DNA of 29,629 nt, from positions 1 to 29,629 of the forward strand of contig JANRJB010000020.1 in NCBI GenBank assembly GCA_033764265.1, in the 5' to 3' direction. The notes beneath the pieces are model-generated. The model was not told the DNA's origin and searched no databases. It was given only the letters and a program-made list of their open reading frames with translations. This DNA is from VGEM01 sp033764265. Lineage in GTDB: Bacteria > Pseudomonadota > Alphaproteobacteria > Rhodospirillales > Rhodospirillaceae. Shown in pieces: positions 14,372-22,111 of the stretch. Position 1 is the first letter of the stretch; each line of letters starts with the position of its first letter. The translations under genes were made by a program, and so were the position numbers.

Positions 14372-15766
14372 TCAGCGACGCGCGCGTTCGCGCACGAACG
14401 CCGTGATGGCGTCGAGATCGTTGGGCAGGCGACTCATGCGTTCGGGCCGCCCGGCCAGCGCCGCAAGAGTCGGAGGCGCCGGCGGCACGTGGCCCAAGGC
14501 GGCGCCGACCGCGGCTTCGAACTTGGCCGGATGCGCGGTGGCCAGCGCGACCACGGGGATCTGCGGGTCGAGCGCCGCGTGGTTGGCCGCGTCGATGCCG
14601 ACCGCGGTGTGCGGATCGACGATCAGGCCGGTGGCGCGCCGCGTCGCCGCGATCGCCGCCGTGGTGCCGACGTCATCGAGCCGGCGTCCGGTGAAGTCGG
14701 CCATGATCGCCCGGTGCGCGGACGGCGGCACGGTGTAGGCCCCGCTCTGCTTGAAGCCGTCCATCAGCCGCGTCACGGCCGCGCCGTCGCGGCCCAGCGC
14801 TTCGAACAACAGCCGCTCGAAGTTGGACGAGATCTGAATGTCCATCGACGGGCTGAGCGTCGGCACGACTTCGGCGGCGGTCATCGCGCCGGTCTCGAAA
14901 TAGCGCGTCAGAATGTCGTTGCGATTGGAGCCGACGATCAGTCTGGCGATCGGCAGGCCCATCCGCTTGGCCACGTAGCCGGCGAAGACGTTGCCGAAGT
15001 TGCCGGTGGGCACGGAAAACGCCACGGGTCGCGTCGGCCCGCCCAGCGCCAGGGCTGCCCAGGCGTAGTAGACCACCTGGGCCATGATGCGCGCCCAGTT
15101 GATGGAATTGACCGCCGAAAGGTTGAGCTCGCCGCGCAGCCGGGCGTCGGCGAACATCGCTTTCACAAGAGTCTGGCAGTCGTCGAACGTACCCGCGACC
15201 GCGATGTTGTGCACGTTGGCGTCGGTCACGGTGGTCATCTGCCGCCGCTGCACGTCGGAGACGCGGCCGTCGGGGTGCATCATGAAAATGTCGACGTTCG
15301 AACGTCCGCGCACCGCCTCGATCGCCGCCGAGCCGGTGTCGCCCGAGGTGGCGCCGACGATGGTGATGCGGGTGCCGCGCGCGGCGAGCACCTGATCGAA
15401 CAGGCGGCCGACGACTTGCAGGGCGTAGTCCTTGAAGGCGAAGGTGGGGCCGTGGAACAGTTCCATCAGCCAGCGGTTGGGGCCGAGCTGGACCAGCGGC
15501 GCCACCGCGGCGTGGGTGAAACCGGCGTAGGCGTCGCGCGCGAGTCCCGGCAGCGCCTTTTCGGCCACCGAGCCCGCCACGAACGGCGCCATCACCTGGG
15601 CGGCAAGGGCGGCATAGTCGAGACCCGCCAGCGCGCGCCATTGCTCGGCCGAGAACGCGGGCCATGCGGCCGGCACGTAGAGGCCGCCGTCGGCGGCCAA
15701 TCCGGCGAGCAGGACATCGTCGAAGCCCAGTTCGGGGGCCCGGCCGCGGGTGCTGACGTACTTCAC
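14372..15766 (-). CDS. thrC: Threonine synthase
   Basis: PLP enzyme converting O-phosphohomoserine to threonine, the step after ThrB. It is 464 aa, the size of the long form found in proteobacteria and yeast. The PLP lysine is K112 in ELFHGPTFAFKDYALQ; the phosphate-binding loop is GATSGDTGSAA; SVPTGNFGNVFAGY and SSNFERLLFE are also characteristic. N-terminal MKYVSTRG is the usual start. It is first in a row of five minus-strand genes (M16 protease and dehydrogenase cassette follow) and has a plausible promoter 60 bases upstream. Confidence 0.97.
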   Translation of the reverse strand: MKYVSTRGRAPELGFDDVLLAGLAADGGLYVPAAWPAFSAEQWRALAGLDYAALAAQVMAPFVAGSVAEKALPGLARDAYAGFTHAAVAPLVQLGPNRWLMELFHGPTFAFKDYALQVVGRLFDQVLAARGTRITIVGATSGDTGSAAIEAVRGRSNVDIFMMHPDGRVSDVQRRQMTTVTDANVHNIAVAGTFDDCQTLVKAMFADARLRGELNLSAVNSINWARIMAQVVYYAWAALALGGPTRPVAFSVPTGNFGNVFAGYVAKRMGLPIARLIVGSNRNDILTRYFETGAMTAAEVVPTLSPSMDIQISSNFERLLFEALGRDGAAVTRLMDGFKQSGAYTVPPSAHRAIMADFTGRRLDDVGTTAAIAATRRATGLIVDPHTAVGIDAANHAALDPQIPVVALATAHPAKFEAAVGAALGHVPPAPPTLAALAGRPERMSRLPNDLDAITAFVRERARR

Positions 15767-15826
15767 GGGGTCACGCGATGCGCAAACGGATCCGCAAGTT
15801 GCGGGTGGGGCGGAAAACGGGCGCGG

Positions 15827-15855
15827 ATACTAGGCTTGGACCGGTAGCCCGGCAA
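15827..15855 (-). promoter_or_regulatory. Putative sigma70-type promoter of thrC
   Basis: On the minus strand TTGCCG (15855 to 15850) is followed by exactly 17 bases and TAGTAT (15832 to 15827). Transcription would begin at about 15820, giving a leader of about 55 bases before the thrC ATG. It lies in the 153-base gap upstream of thrC. Good spacing and a good -10 support it. Confidence 0.45.
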
Positions 15856-15919
15856 CCGTCGGACGGGGGCCGGCACAGTCGGCGTAACTGATTGAACAAG
15901 CTGAGAAATCGGCCGAAGG

Positions 15920-16360
15920 TCAGGCCGCCACACTGACTTCCCAGCCCTTGCAGGCCAGCAGGATCGGCCGTGGCACCGGTTTGTCGCCGTTGGAGTAGTA
16001 GGCGACCATGCGGCGCGACACGCCCAAGGCTGACGCGGCGCCAGCCAGCGACAGACCGTGGCGCAAGCGCCATTCCATGAAGGCGCGCGTATCGTCGCGG
16101 CCGATGGCCGAGAGCGTCTCGAGCCACAACACGTCTGCGCCCAGCGCCGCGCCGCCGGACCATTCGACGCTGTGACCCCATTCGCCGACACGAACCTTGG
16201 CGAACGCAGCCGCGGCGCGCGGGACTTTCGCGCCCCGCCCGATCATGAACCGGTTCATGTCAAGCATGGCGCGCGTGCCGTCGGACCACGTCAAGCTCAG
16301 TCGCGCGGGCGGCCTGGCCTTTACTTCGGTGATCGTGCGCGATCGATCGGACGTTTTCAT
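15920..16360 (-). CDS. DUF2442 protein with C-terminal helix-turn-helix (antitoxin-like)
   Basis: 146 aa. Residues about 10-75 resemble DUF2442 (ARLSLTWSDGTRAMLDMNRFM). Residues about 95-146 form an XRE-like helix-turn-helix: FMEWRLRHGLSLAGAASALGVSRRMVAYYSNGDKPVPRPILLA. In known families DUF2442 proteins often sit beside DUF4160 proteins in toxin-antitoxin-like pairs; the HTH makes this one the likely DNA-binding partner and repressor. I chose the ATG at 16358-16360 since it overlaps the DUF4160 stop as ATGA; a TTG at 16378 is the alternative. A perfect inverted repeat upstream of the pair is a candidate operator. Confidence 0.85.
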   Translation of the reverse strand: MKTSDRSRTITEVKARPPARLSLTWSDGTRAMLDMNRFMIGRGAKVPRAAAAFAKVRVGEWGHSVEWSGGAALGADVLWLETLSAIGRDDTRAFMEWRLRHGLSLAGAASALGVSRRMVAYYSNGDKPVPRPILLACKGWEVSVAA

Positions 16361-16584
16361 GGATTCAATCTTTTCCAAGCCGCAAGCAACACTGAACGAT
16401 GAGCGGCGGCCCAGGTCTGGGCGCGTTCAAGAACGGACGGCGGCACCGATCCGATGATCGGCTCGTTTGTCATGATGGCCACCGAACAGCGGTATCCTGG
16501 CCCCTCGATGTGAAAGTGCGGCAGACCATGTTCGCGCCCATAGACCGCGATCTTCCACCGTTGTGCGCGAAACACGGTCACCAT
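16357..16584 (-). CDS. DUF4160 small protein (possible toxin of a pair)
   Basis: 75 aa. MVTVFRAQRWKIAVYGREHGLPHFHIEGPGY carries the GLPHFHI signature of DUF4160, a short family usually encoded directly before a DUF2442 gene. The pair is thought to be toxin-antitoxin-like; which partner is toxic is not established here. The ATG at 16582-16584 lies 8 bases from the end of the inverted repeat and has no Shine-Dalgarno sequence. Coupled to the downstream gene by an ATGA overlap. Confidence 0.85.
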   Translation of the reverse strand: MVTVFRAQRWKIAVYGREHGLPHFHIEGPGYRCSVAIMTNEPIIGSVPPSVLERAQTWAAAHRSVLLAAWKRLNP

Positions 16585-16592
16585 GCGGCATG

Positions 16593-16613
16593 ATGGTGCA
16601 ACTATTGCACCAT
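16593..16613. promoter_or_regulatory. Perfect inverted repeat, candidate operator of the DUF4160/DUF2442 pair
   Basis: ATGGTGCAA, spacer CTA, TTGCACCAT: two perfect 9-base arms starting 8 bases upstream of the DUF4160 start codon. The minus-strand AATAGT within it could be a -10 element, so a bound repressor would block the promoter. The downstream HTH protein is the obvious candidate binder (inference). Confidence 0.65.
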
Positions 16614-16652
16614 GGCAAGCGCGCATCGGTGCCGGCGGTCAGCGCCGCCGAG

Positions 16653-17276
16653 TCAGCCGATCGTGCCGAGATCGTTGATGAATTCCGCCGCGATGCGGTC
16701 GAAGGACTGGGAAAAGGCGCGCACGGCGGCCGCCACCGAGCCGTCGGCGCAGGCTTCCTCGGCCGCGTAGGACTTCAGCGTCGCGGCGCTGCCGGCGCCC
16801 AGCTTGCGCACGCCAAGTTCCAGCGCCACCAGCACGCGCTCATTCCCAGAGGTGTCGTGCTCGAAGGTGCGCAGCGAGCCCAGCACCTCGTAATTGCGCG
16901 CCATGCGCATCTCGGGCGAAACCACCTGGTCGAACGCCCGCCCGCCGCGCAGGGCGTCGATCAGCGCCCGCTGCAGCATGGCCGCCGGCGCTTCGGTCCA
17001 GAAATGATAGGTGTACTGGCGCAGCTCCGACGCCGAGATGCGATAGAGAATAGCGCGGGAGTTGATGATGCCCTCGCCGCGCAGGGGCGCCACCTCGGCG
17101 GTGCCGGGGAGCGGCCCGCCCGGCCGTGGCGGATAGGTCATGGTCGGCTGCAGGCGGTAATAGGTGTCGAGCGGCACCGGGTCGGCCGCGCAGGCCGACA
17201 GCACGGCCGGCAGCACGAGGCCGGCCTTCAGGACGGCGCGGCGGGACGGTACGGTCATGGCGGACACGGTGCTCAT
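16653..17276 (-). CDS. Mla-type ABC transporter auxiliary lipoprotein (PqiC-like)
   Basis: 207 aa. The N-terminus PSRRAVLKAGLVLPAVLSACA contains a twin-arginine pair (R12-R13), a hydrophobic stretch and a lipobox LSAC with the lipid Cys at residue 29, so export through Tat and outer- or inner-membrane anchoring are likely. The mature part, ADPVPLDTYYRLQP then RISASELRQYTYHFWTEAPAAMLQRALIDAL, matches the ABC-type transport auxiliary lipoprotein family often found after MCE genes. Its ATG overlaps the mlaD stop (ATGA). It probably supports lipid hand-over between membranes, in place of the soluble MlaC, which is not encoded here. Confidence 0.88.
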   Translation of the reverse strand: MSTVSAMTVPSRRAVLKAGLVLPAVLSACAADPVPLDTYYRLQPTMTYPPRPGGPLPGTAEVAPLRGEGIINSRAILYRISASELRQYTYHFWTEAPAAMLQRALIDALRGGRAFDQVVSPEMRMARNYEVLGSLRTFEHDTSGNERVLVALELGVRKLGAGSAATLKSYAAEEACADGSVAAAVRAFSQSFDRIAAEFINDLGTIG

Positions 17277-18256
17277 TTCGGCTTGGCCTGATCGTCCTGC
17301 GGCGAACCCGAGACCAACAGGCCCGGGTTCTCGCGGATGGCGCGCGCGAATTCCGCAAGGTTGCGGGTGGTGGTTTCGGTGTTGAGCGCGATGTCGTCGA
17401 CGTAGCGCGAGATGGTGTCGAGGGTGTAACGCAGGCTTTGCACCGACTCGTCGACGTTGCCGGCGTTGTCCTCGACCAGCCGGTTGATGTTCTGCATCGA
17501 GGTCAGCAGCAGCCGGCGGGTTTCGTCCAGGTCGGCGGTCAGCGTTTTCACGTTGGCCGAGGTCGCCTCGAAGTTGGCGATGATCGCGTCGATCTTCTCG
17601 CGGTTGGCCGGCTTGAGCAGGTCGGTTTCGACCAGTTCGGTGGTGCGCTGCAGGCTGGCGGTGACTTCGGGCACGTCCTTGGCCAGCTGCGCGGACAGGG
17701 TTTCCAGGTTGCCCAGGATGTCCGGCACATGCTCCATCGTCATCTGGTCGAGGTTCTTGACGTAGGCGTTGATGTTGCCGAGCAGCGGGCGGATCGAATC
17801 CGCGCTGAGTTCGCCGAATTCCGCGCCGATCTCGGACAGCGCGGCGAAGAAATTGGTGGCCGATACGCCCTTGATCTCGGCGCCGGGCTTCAGGAACGTC
17901 GAGCTTTCGCCTTCGTCGATATCGATCGTCATGGCCGAGAGCAGGCCCGACACGGTGGCGCGCGCCAGACTGTCGTCGGGGATGCGCCATCCCTCGCGCA
18001 CCGACATGTTGACGCGGAACTTGATGCTGTCCGATCCTTCGATGATCGGCTCGACGCTTTCAACTTGGCCGATCTGGTAGCCTTCGTACATCACCAGCGT
18101 GCCGAACTTGAGGCCGCTGACGTTGTCGTACACGGTGAAATAGTCGTCGGTCGCCCCGGTGCGCCCGGCCAGCGTGGAAATGACGGCGACGAACGCCACC
18201 AACAGGGCGAGAACGAAGCCGCCGACGATGACGTAATTGATGCGGCTGTCCTGCAT
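17273..18256 (-). CDS. mlaD: MCE/MlaD domain lipid transport protein
   Basis: 327 aa. One N-terminal membrane segment (about 7-29, YVIVGGFVLALLVAFVAVIS) anchors a periplasmic MCE domain (about 40-115, FTVYDNVSGLKFGTLVMYEGYQIGQVESVEP). A long C-terminal helical part follows, longer than in E. coli MlaD (183 aa), as in MCE proteins that build needles or tunnels. Such proteins form hexamers through which phospholipids pass. ATG 18254-18256 was chosen over an upstream TTG since family similarity starts at MQDSRINYVIVGGF. Lies 48 bases after the ATPase gene; overlaps the lipoprotein gene. Confidence 0.93.
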   Translation of the reverse strand: MQDSRINYVIVGGFVLALLVAFVAVISTLAGRTGATDDYFTVYDNVSGLKFGTLVMYEGYQIGQVESVEPIIEGSDSIKFRVNMSVREGWRIPDDSLARATVSGLLSAMTIDIDEGESSTFLKPGAEIKGVSATNFFAALSEIGAEFGELSADSIRPLLGNINAYVKNLDQMTMEHVPDILGNLETLSAQLAKDVPEVTASLQRTTELVETDLLKPANREKIDAIIANFEATSANVKTLTADLDETRRLLLTSMQNINRLVEDNAGNVDESVQSLRYTLDTISRYVDDIALNTETTTRNLAEFARAIRENPGLLVSGSPQDDQAKPK

Positions 18257-18304
18257 GTGGCTCGCGGTCCCCGTCCCCAATCCCGTTCCCGTTCCCCGCC
18301 GCCG

Positions 18305-19171
18305 TCAGTCGTAGACGGCGGTCAGCCGGCGCAGATACTCGTCCGGGTCCAATATTTCCGCCTCTGTGCGCCGGTTCAACAGGTTTTGTATGCGCTCATT
18401 GGGCGAGTTGCGCACCTCCTGCACGGTGCCGACGGTCAGAATGTTGCCCTTGTCGAGCACGCAGATGCGGTCGGCGATTTTGAAGGCGCTTTCCAGCTCG
18501 TGGGTGACCACCACGATCGACATGCCCATGGCGTCGCGCAGGGACAGGATCAGCTCGTCGATCGCCGACGACACCACCGGGTCCAGGCCGGCCGACGGCT
18601 CGTCGCAGAACAGGATGCGCGGGTCCATGACGATCGCCCGGGCCAGCGCGGCGCGCTTGATCATGCCGCCCGACAGTTCGGACGGCATCAGGTTCTCGAA
18701 GCCAGCCAGGTTGACCACCTGCATCTTCATGCGGGCCATGATGCGCATGGTCTGCACGTCGAGCTTGGTGTGCTCGCGCAGCGGCAGCATGATGTTTTCC
18801 AGCACGTTGAGCGAGGAGAACAGCGCCCCGCCCTGGAACGCCACGCCGGTCTTGGTGCGCAGCCGGGTGCGCTCAACGTCGGAGATGGCGTTCAGATCCT
18901 CGCCCAGGATTCGCACCGTGCCCGAAGTGGGACGCAGCAAGCCCAGCAGCGCGTTCAACAGCGTACTTTTCCCCGAGCCCGAGCCGCCCATGATCACCAT
19001 GATCTCGCCCTGGCGCACGCTCAGGCTCACCTTGTGCAAGATCTCGCGGCTGCCGTAGTGGGTGACTAAGTCGATCACTTCGATCATCGCCGGGGTGGCC
19101 ACCAGTTCCGGCTCCACGCCGGGGTCGGCGTGCAGCAGGGCGTCGGCGGCGGCGGGCGCGGCGGAGGTCAT
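18305..19171 (-). CDS. mlaF: Mla-type ABC transporter ATPase
   Basis: 288 aa cytoplasmic ATPase that drives the MlaE permease. Walker A GGSGSGKST (62-70), Q-loop VAFQGGALF, signature LSGGMIKRAALARA, Walker B ILFCDEPSAGLDP and the switch His in VVVTHELESAF are all intact. GALFSSLNVLENIMLPLREH is typical of the Mkl/MlaF branch. A 28-residue Ala-rich N-terminal extension precedes the domain. It starts 4 bases after the mlaE stop. In E. coli, MlaF is stabilised by the STAS protein MlaB; the neighbouring STAS gene is the likely counterpart. Confidence 0.95.
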   Translation of the reverse strand: MTSAAPAAADALLHADPGVEPELVATPAMIEVIDLVTHYGSREILHKVSLSVRQGEIMVIMGGSGSGKSTLLNALLGLLRPTSGTVRILGEDLNAISDVERTRLRTKTGVAFQGGALFSSLNVLENIMLPLREHTKLDVQTMRIMARMKMQVVNLAGFENLMPSELSGGMIKRAALARAIVMDPRILFCDEPSAGLDPVVSSAIDELILSLRDAMGMSIVVVTHELESAFKIADRICVLDKGNILTVGTVQEVRNSPNERIQNLLNRRTEAEILDPDEYLRRLTAVYD

Positions 19172-19175
19172 GGCG

Positions 19176-19976
19176 TCACCGCGTCGTCACGAAGGCGAAG
19201 ACCATGTCGGTGATGATGATCGCGCTGATCGCCAGTACGACCGAACGGGTGGTCATCTTGCCGACGCCCTCGGCGCCGCCCTTGACCAGCGCGCCGTTGA
19301 TGACGCCGACCAGTGTGATCAGCACGGCGAACAGCGCGCTTTTATACAACCCGTGCATCACGTCCTCGACCTTGACGATCTCGCGCAGCCGGTCGAGGTA
19401 GGCGCCCCAGCTCATGCCTAGGTCGACCGAAATGTACCAGCCGGCGCCGGCCAGCATGACGATGTCGGCCCAGAAGGTGAGCACCGGCACCATGATCGTC
19501 ATGGCGATCAGCGCCGGCGCCACGATGAAGCGCACCGGGTTGACGCCCATCACCGTGAGCGCGTCGATTTCCTGGTTGATGCGCATGGTGCCGATGCGCG
19601 CGGCCAGAGACGATCCGGTGCGGCCGGCGACCAGGATTCCGGTGATCAGCGGGCCGAACTCGCGCACCACCGAGAACCCGACGCCGATCACCACCTGGTC
19701 CTCGGCGCCGAACACCCGCAAGGTGTAGATGCCCTGGATCGCCAGCATCATGCCGATGGTGATCGACATCATGGTGATGATCGGCACCGCCTGGATGCCG
19801 ACCTCCATGCAGCGGGCGAAGGTGGCTTCGATGCGGACCGGCTGGGCGCGGCGGTGGCCGACGGCGATCCAGAACAGGCTTTGGCCGAGCAGCACCGCGC
19901 CCAGGCCCAGCTCCGCCACCGCGTCTGCCGCGGACCGGCCCAGGCGTTCCAGGTGGTCGGCGACGCGCGTGGCCAC
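19176..19976 (-). CDS. mlaE: Mla-type ABC transporter permease
   Basis: 266 aa integral inner-membrane permease of the MlaE family, with hydrophobic segments around residues 60-85, 95-115, 150-180 and 200-260. Family blocks are QAVPIITMMSITIGMMLAIQG, VREFGPLITGILVAGRTGSS, MRINQEIDALTVMGVNP and ALVKGGAEGVGKMTTRSVVLAI. It moves phospholipids between the inner membrane and the MCE protein. Its start is 3 bases after the STAS gene, and it is coupled to mlaF downstream. Confidence 0.95.
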   Translation of the reverse strand: MATRVADHLERLGRSAADAVAELGLGAVLLGQSLFWIAVGHRRAQPVRIEATFARCMEVGIQAVPIITMMSITIGMMLAIQGIYTLRVFGAEDQVVIGVGFSVVREFGPLITGILVAGRTGSSLAARIGTMRINQEIDALTVMGVNPVRFIVAPALIAMTIMVPVLTFWADIVMLAGAGWYISVDLGMSWGAYLDRLREIVKVEDVMHGLYKSALFAVLITLVGVINGALVKGGAEGVGKMTTRSVVLAISAIIITDMVFAFVTTR

Positions 19977-19979
19977 GGC

Positions 19980-20312
19980 TCACCCTTTCGCGGCGACCGC
20001 GGCGCTCACATCGGGATGGATGGTGAAGACCTTGTCCAGGCGCGCGAGGCTGAGCACACGCATCGCCGCCGGCGACACCGCGGCCAGCGAGAAATTCGCG
20101 CCCTTCTTGCGGCTGACCTGAAACGCCTCGACCAGGCTGGCCACGCCGGACGAGTCGATGTAGGCGACGCTGCTGAGGTCGACCACCAGCCTGTTGTGCT
20201 TTTCAAGGCATTCCAACAGCTTCTGGCGCACGGCCGGCGAGGTTTGCAGATCGACATCGCCGGTCAGGCCGACCACGGTGATGCCGTCATGTTGACGGAC
20301 TTCGAAAGGCAT
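19980..20312 (-). CDS. STAS domain protein, MlaB-like/anti-sigma factor antagonist-like
   Basis: 110 aa single STAS domain. The SpoIIAA/RsbV motif is intact as YIDSSGVASLVEAF, with S54 at the position phosphorylated by RsbW/SpoIIAB kinases. The binding site GGGGAGAG lies before the ATG. By position just upstream of mlaE it is the MlaB of the transporter; by sequence and by its neighbour, a combined phosphatase-kinase, it also looks like a partner-switch substrate. I consider both true: an MlaB whose binding to MlaF could be set by phosphorylation (inference). A separate sigma-factor role is possible, but no sigma factor is present here. Confidence 0.93.
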   Translation of the reverse strand: MPFEVRQHDGITVVGLTGDVDLQTSPAVRQKLLECLEKHNRLVVDLSSVAYIDSSGVASLVEAFQVSRKKGANFSLAAVSPAAMRVLSLARLDKVFTIHPDVSAAVAAKG

Positions 20313-20330
20313 ACGTTCTCTCCCCTCGCT

Positions 20331-22103
20331 TCAGTTTACCTTGGGAGGCAACCGTTTGGTCAATTTAAATAAATTGCCGACCCCCGGGGGCGGCGGCAGG
20401 AATCGGGCGTCGTCTGTGACGGATTTGATAAGATGCACGCCGAGCCCGCCGGGGCGAACGTCGGCCAGCTCGCGCGACTTGATGGTCGTGGGGTCGACCG
20501 GCTCGGCGAAATCCATCAGATGCACCGACAGCGAATCGCCCTCGCGGTAGAAGTCGGCCATGATGTCCCCGGCGTTGGGGTCGCCGCCGTAGGCGTGGCG
20601 GATGATGTTCTGGCAGGCTTCATCCACCGCCATCACCAGATCAAGTGCCCAGGTCTTGTCGGCACCGCAAAATGCTGCGGCCTGTTCGGCGGCGCCGCGG
20701 ATCATCTTGAGCCGGTCGGGCCGGGCCGGCACGCGAATGCGAACGATCGCGCCTTCTTCGAACGGGCTGGCATCGGCCGGGGCGGCCGGCGGCGGCGGCG
20801 CGGCCACGGTGTCCTCGACGATCAGCAGGGTCAGGTCATCGTGCAGGGCCTTACCCGGCACCCTGACCGCACCGGTAATGTTCTTCAGCCGGATATCGGG
20901 CGGGTCTTCGGCGTGTTCGCGGATCAGGGCGCGGGCGCCGTCGATGCCCAGCATGCCGCCGCCGAAGGTGGTGGCTTCCGTCAATCCGTCCGTGAACACG
21001 TAGAGCGAACTGGCGCGCAGGTTGATCTCAACCGTGGGAAACCCATCGCTGCCCATGATGTCCGGGGCGATGCCGAGCGGCGGCGCGTCGGCCGGCAGCG
21101 GCATGAAAATCTGCTTGGCCCAGTCGAAGATCAGCGGCGGCTCGTGGCCGGCATTGCAGATGCGCAAGCGGCCGGTGGCGGGATCGAAGAAGCCGCCGAC
21201 CATGGTGACGAACATGCCGTGCGAATTGGTTTCGCACAGCTCGCTGTTGATGACCCCGAGCAGCTGTCCCGGGTCCTCGGCGCTTTTCGCCAGGCAGCGG
21301 AACAGGCTCGACGTCTTGGCCATCATCAGGGCGGCGTTCATGCCCTTGCCCGACACGTCGCCGACATTGAACCAGATGCGGCCGTCGGACAGCTTGACGA
21401 TGTCGTAAAAGTCGCCCGACACGGCGCGCGCGGGAATGTTGATGCCGTGCACCGGGAACTCGCGCGCCGGCGCGGCGGGCAGCAGGTCGCGCTGGATTTC
21501 GGCGGCCAGTTCCAGCTCGTGGCGTTCCTTCTCGCGTTCGACGATGCGCTCGGCCAGGCGGATGTTATGCACCGCCAGGCCCGCGGCGCGGGTCAGCGTT
21601 TCCAGAAGCAGCAGGTCCTCGCGGGTGAACAGCCCGTCGCCCGAGGTCTTGTTGATGATTTCGATGGCGCCCAGGCTTTCGGTGCCCAGCATCATCGGCG
21701 CCACCAGAATCGAGCGGGTGGAAAAGCCGGTCTTGGCGTCGACCGCGGCGCCGAAGTCGGAATCCTTGCGCACGTCGCGGATGATCTGGCCTTCGCCGCG
21801 CTGGACGGCGCGGCCGACGATGCCGGTGCCGGGCGGCAGGCGCAGCCCGGTGATGTTCACCGGTCCGTAACAGGCGTTGCAGAACAGCTCGTGGGAATCG
21901 GCGTCGAGCAGGAACATCGACGAGGCTTCCGCGCCGACGAACGCGGTGATCCGCTCCAGGGCCTTCATCGACACCGAATCGAGCGTGTGGCTCGCGGTGA
22001 ACTCCCGCGTCATCTCGGCGATCAGCGCGAGCTGATCCTTGATCGCCGGCGGCGGGGACGCGGCGGCGCCCGTCGCGGCCTGCGGCAATGCGTCGTCTTT
22101 CAT
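20331..22103 (-). CDS. GAF-PP2C(SpoIIE)-HATPase fusion: phosphatase and anti-sigma-type kinase
   Basis: 590 aa, three domains. GAF sensor about 38-185 (SSMFLLDADSHELF, GTGIVGRAV). SpoIIE/RsbU-type PP2C phosphatase about 205-430 with metal residues in SGDFYDIV (D231, D234), GDVSGKGMNAALMMA (D249), TDGLTEAT (D372) and HDDLTLL (D422-D423). RsbW-like GHKL kinase about 455-590 with N-box AVDEACQNIIRHAYGG (E495, N499) and GGLG at 552-555. The G1 box has D531 but reads MDFAEPVDP, lacking the usual glycine. The linker at 434-447 is Pro/Ala-rich. Phosphatase and kinase for the same STAS serine would thus be in one cytoplasmic chain. ATG 22101-22103 is preferred; a GTG three codons earlier overlaps the glycosyltransferase stop. 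Followed by the STAS gene after 18 bases. Confidence 0.93.
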   Translation of the reverse strand: MKDDALPQAATGAAASPPPAIKDQLALIAEMTREFTASHTLDSVSMKALERITAFVGAEASSMFLLDADSHELFCNACYGPVNITGLRLPPGTGIVGRAVQRGEGQIIRDVRKDSDFGAAVDAKTGFSTRSILVAPMMLGTESLGAIEIINKTSGDGLFTREDLLLLETLTRAAGLAVHNIRLAERIVEREKERHELELAAEIQRDLLPAAPAREFPVHGINIPARAVSGDFYDIVKLSDGRIWFNVGDVSGKGMNAALMMAKTSSLFRCLAKSAEDPGQLLGVINSELCETNSHGMFVTMVGGFFDPATGRLRICNAGHEPPLIFDWAKQIFMPLPADAPPLGIAPDIMGSDGFPTVEINLRASSLYVFTDGLTEATTFGGGMLGIDGARALIREHAEDPPDIRLKNITGAVRVPGKALHDDLTLLIVEDTVAAPPPPAAPADASPFEEGAIVRIRVPARPDRLKMIRGAAEQAAAFCGADKTWALDLVMAVDEACQNIIRHAYGGDPNAGDIMADFYREGDSLSVHLMDFAEPVDPTTIKSRELADVRPGGLGVHLIKSVTDDARFLPPPPGVGNLFKLTKRLPPKVN

Positions 22104-22111
22104 GGCCGCCA

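Noticed and set aside
16653..22103. Classical general stress response (RsbU-RsbW-RsbV-sigma) locus
   Set aside because: No sigma factor or separate anti-sigma protein is encoded nearby; the only close partner of the STAS gene is the Mla transporter.
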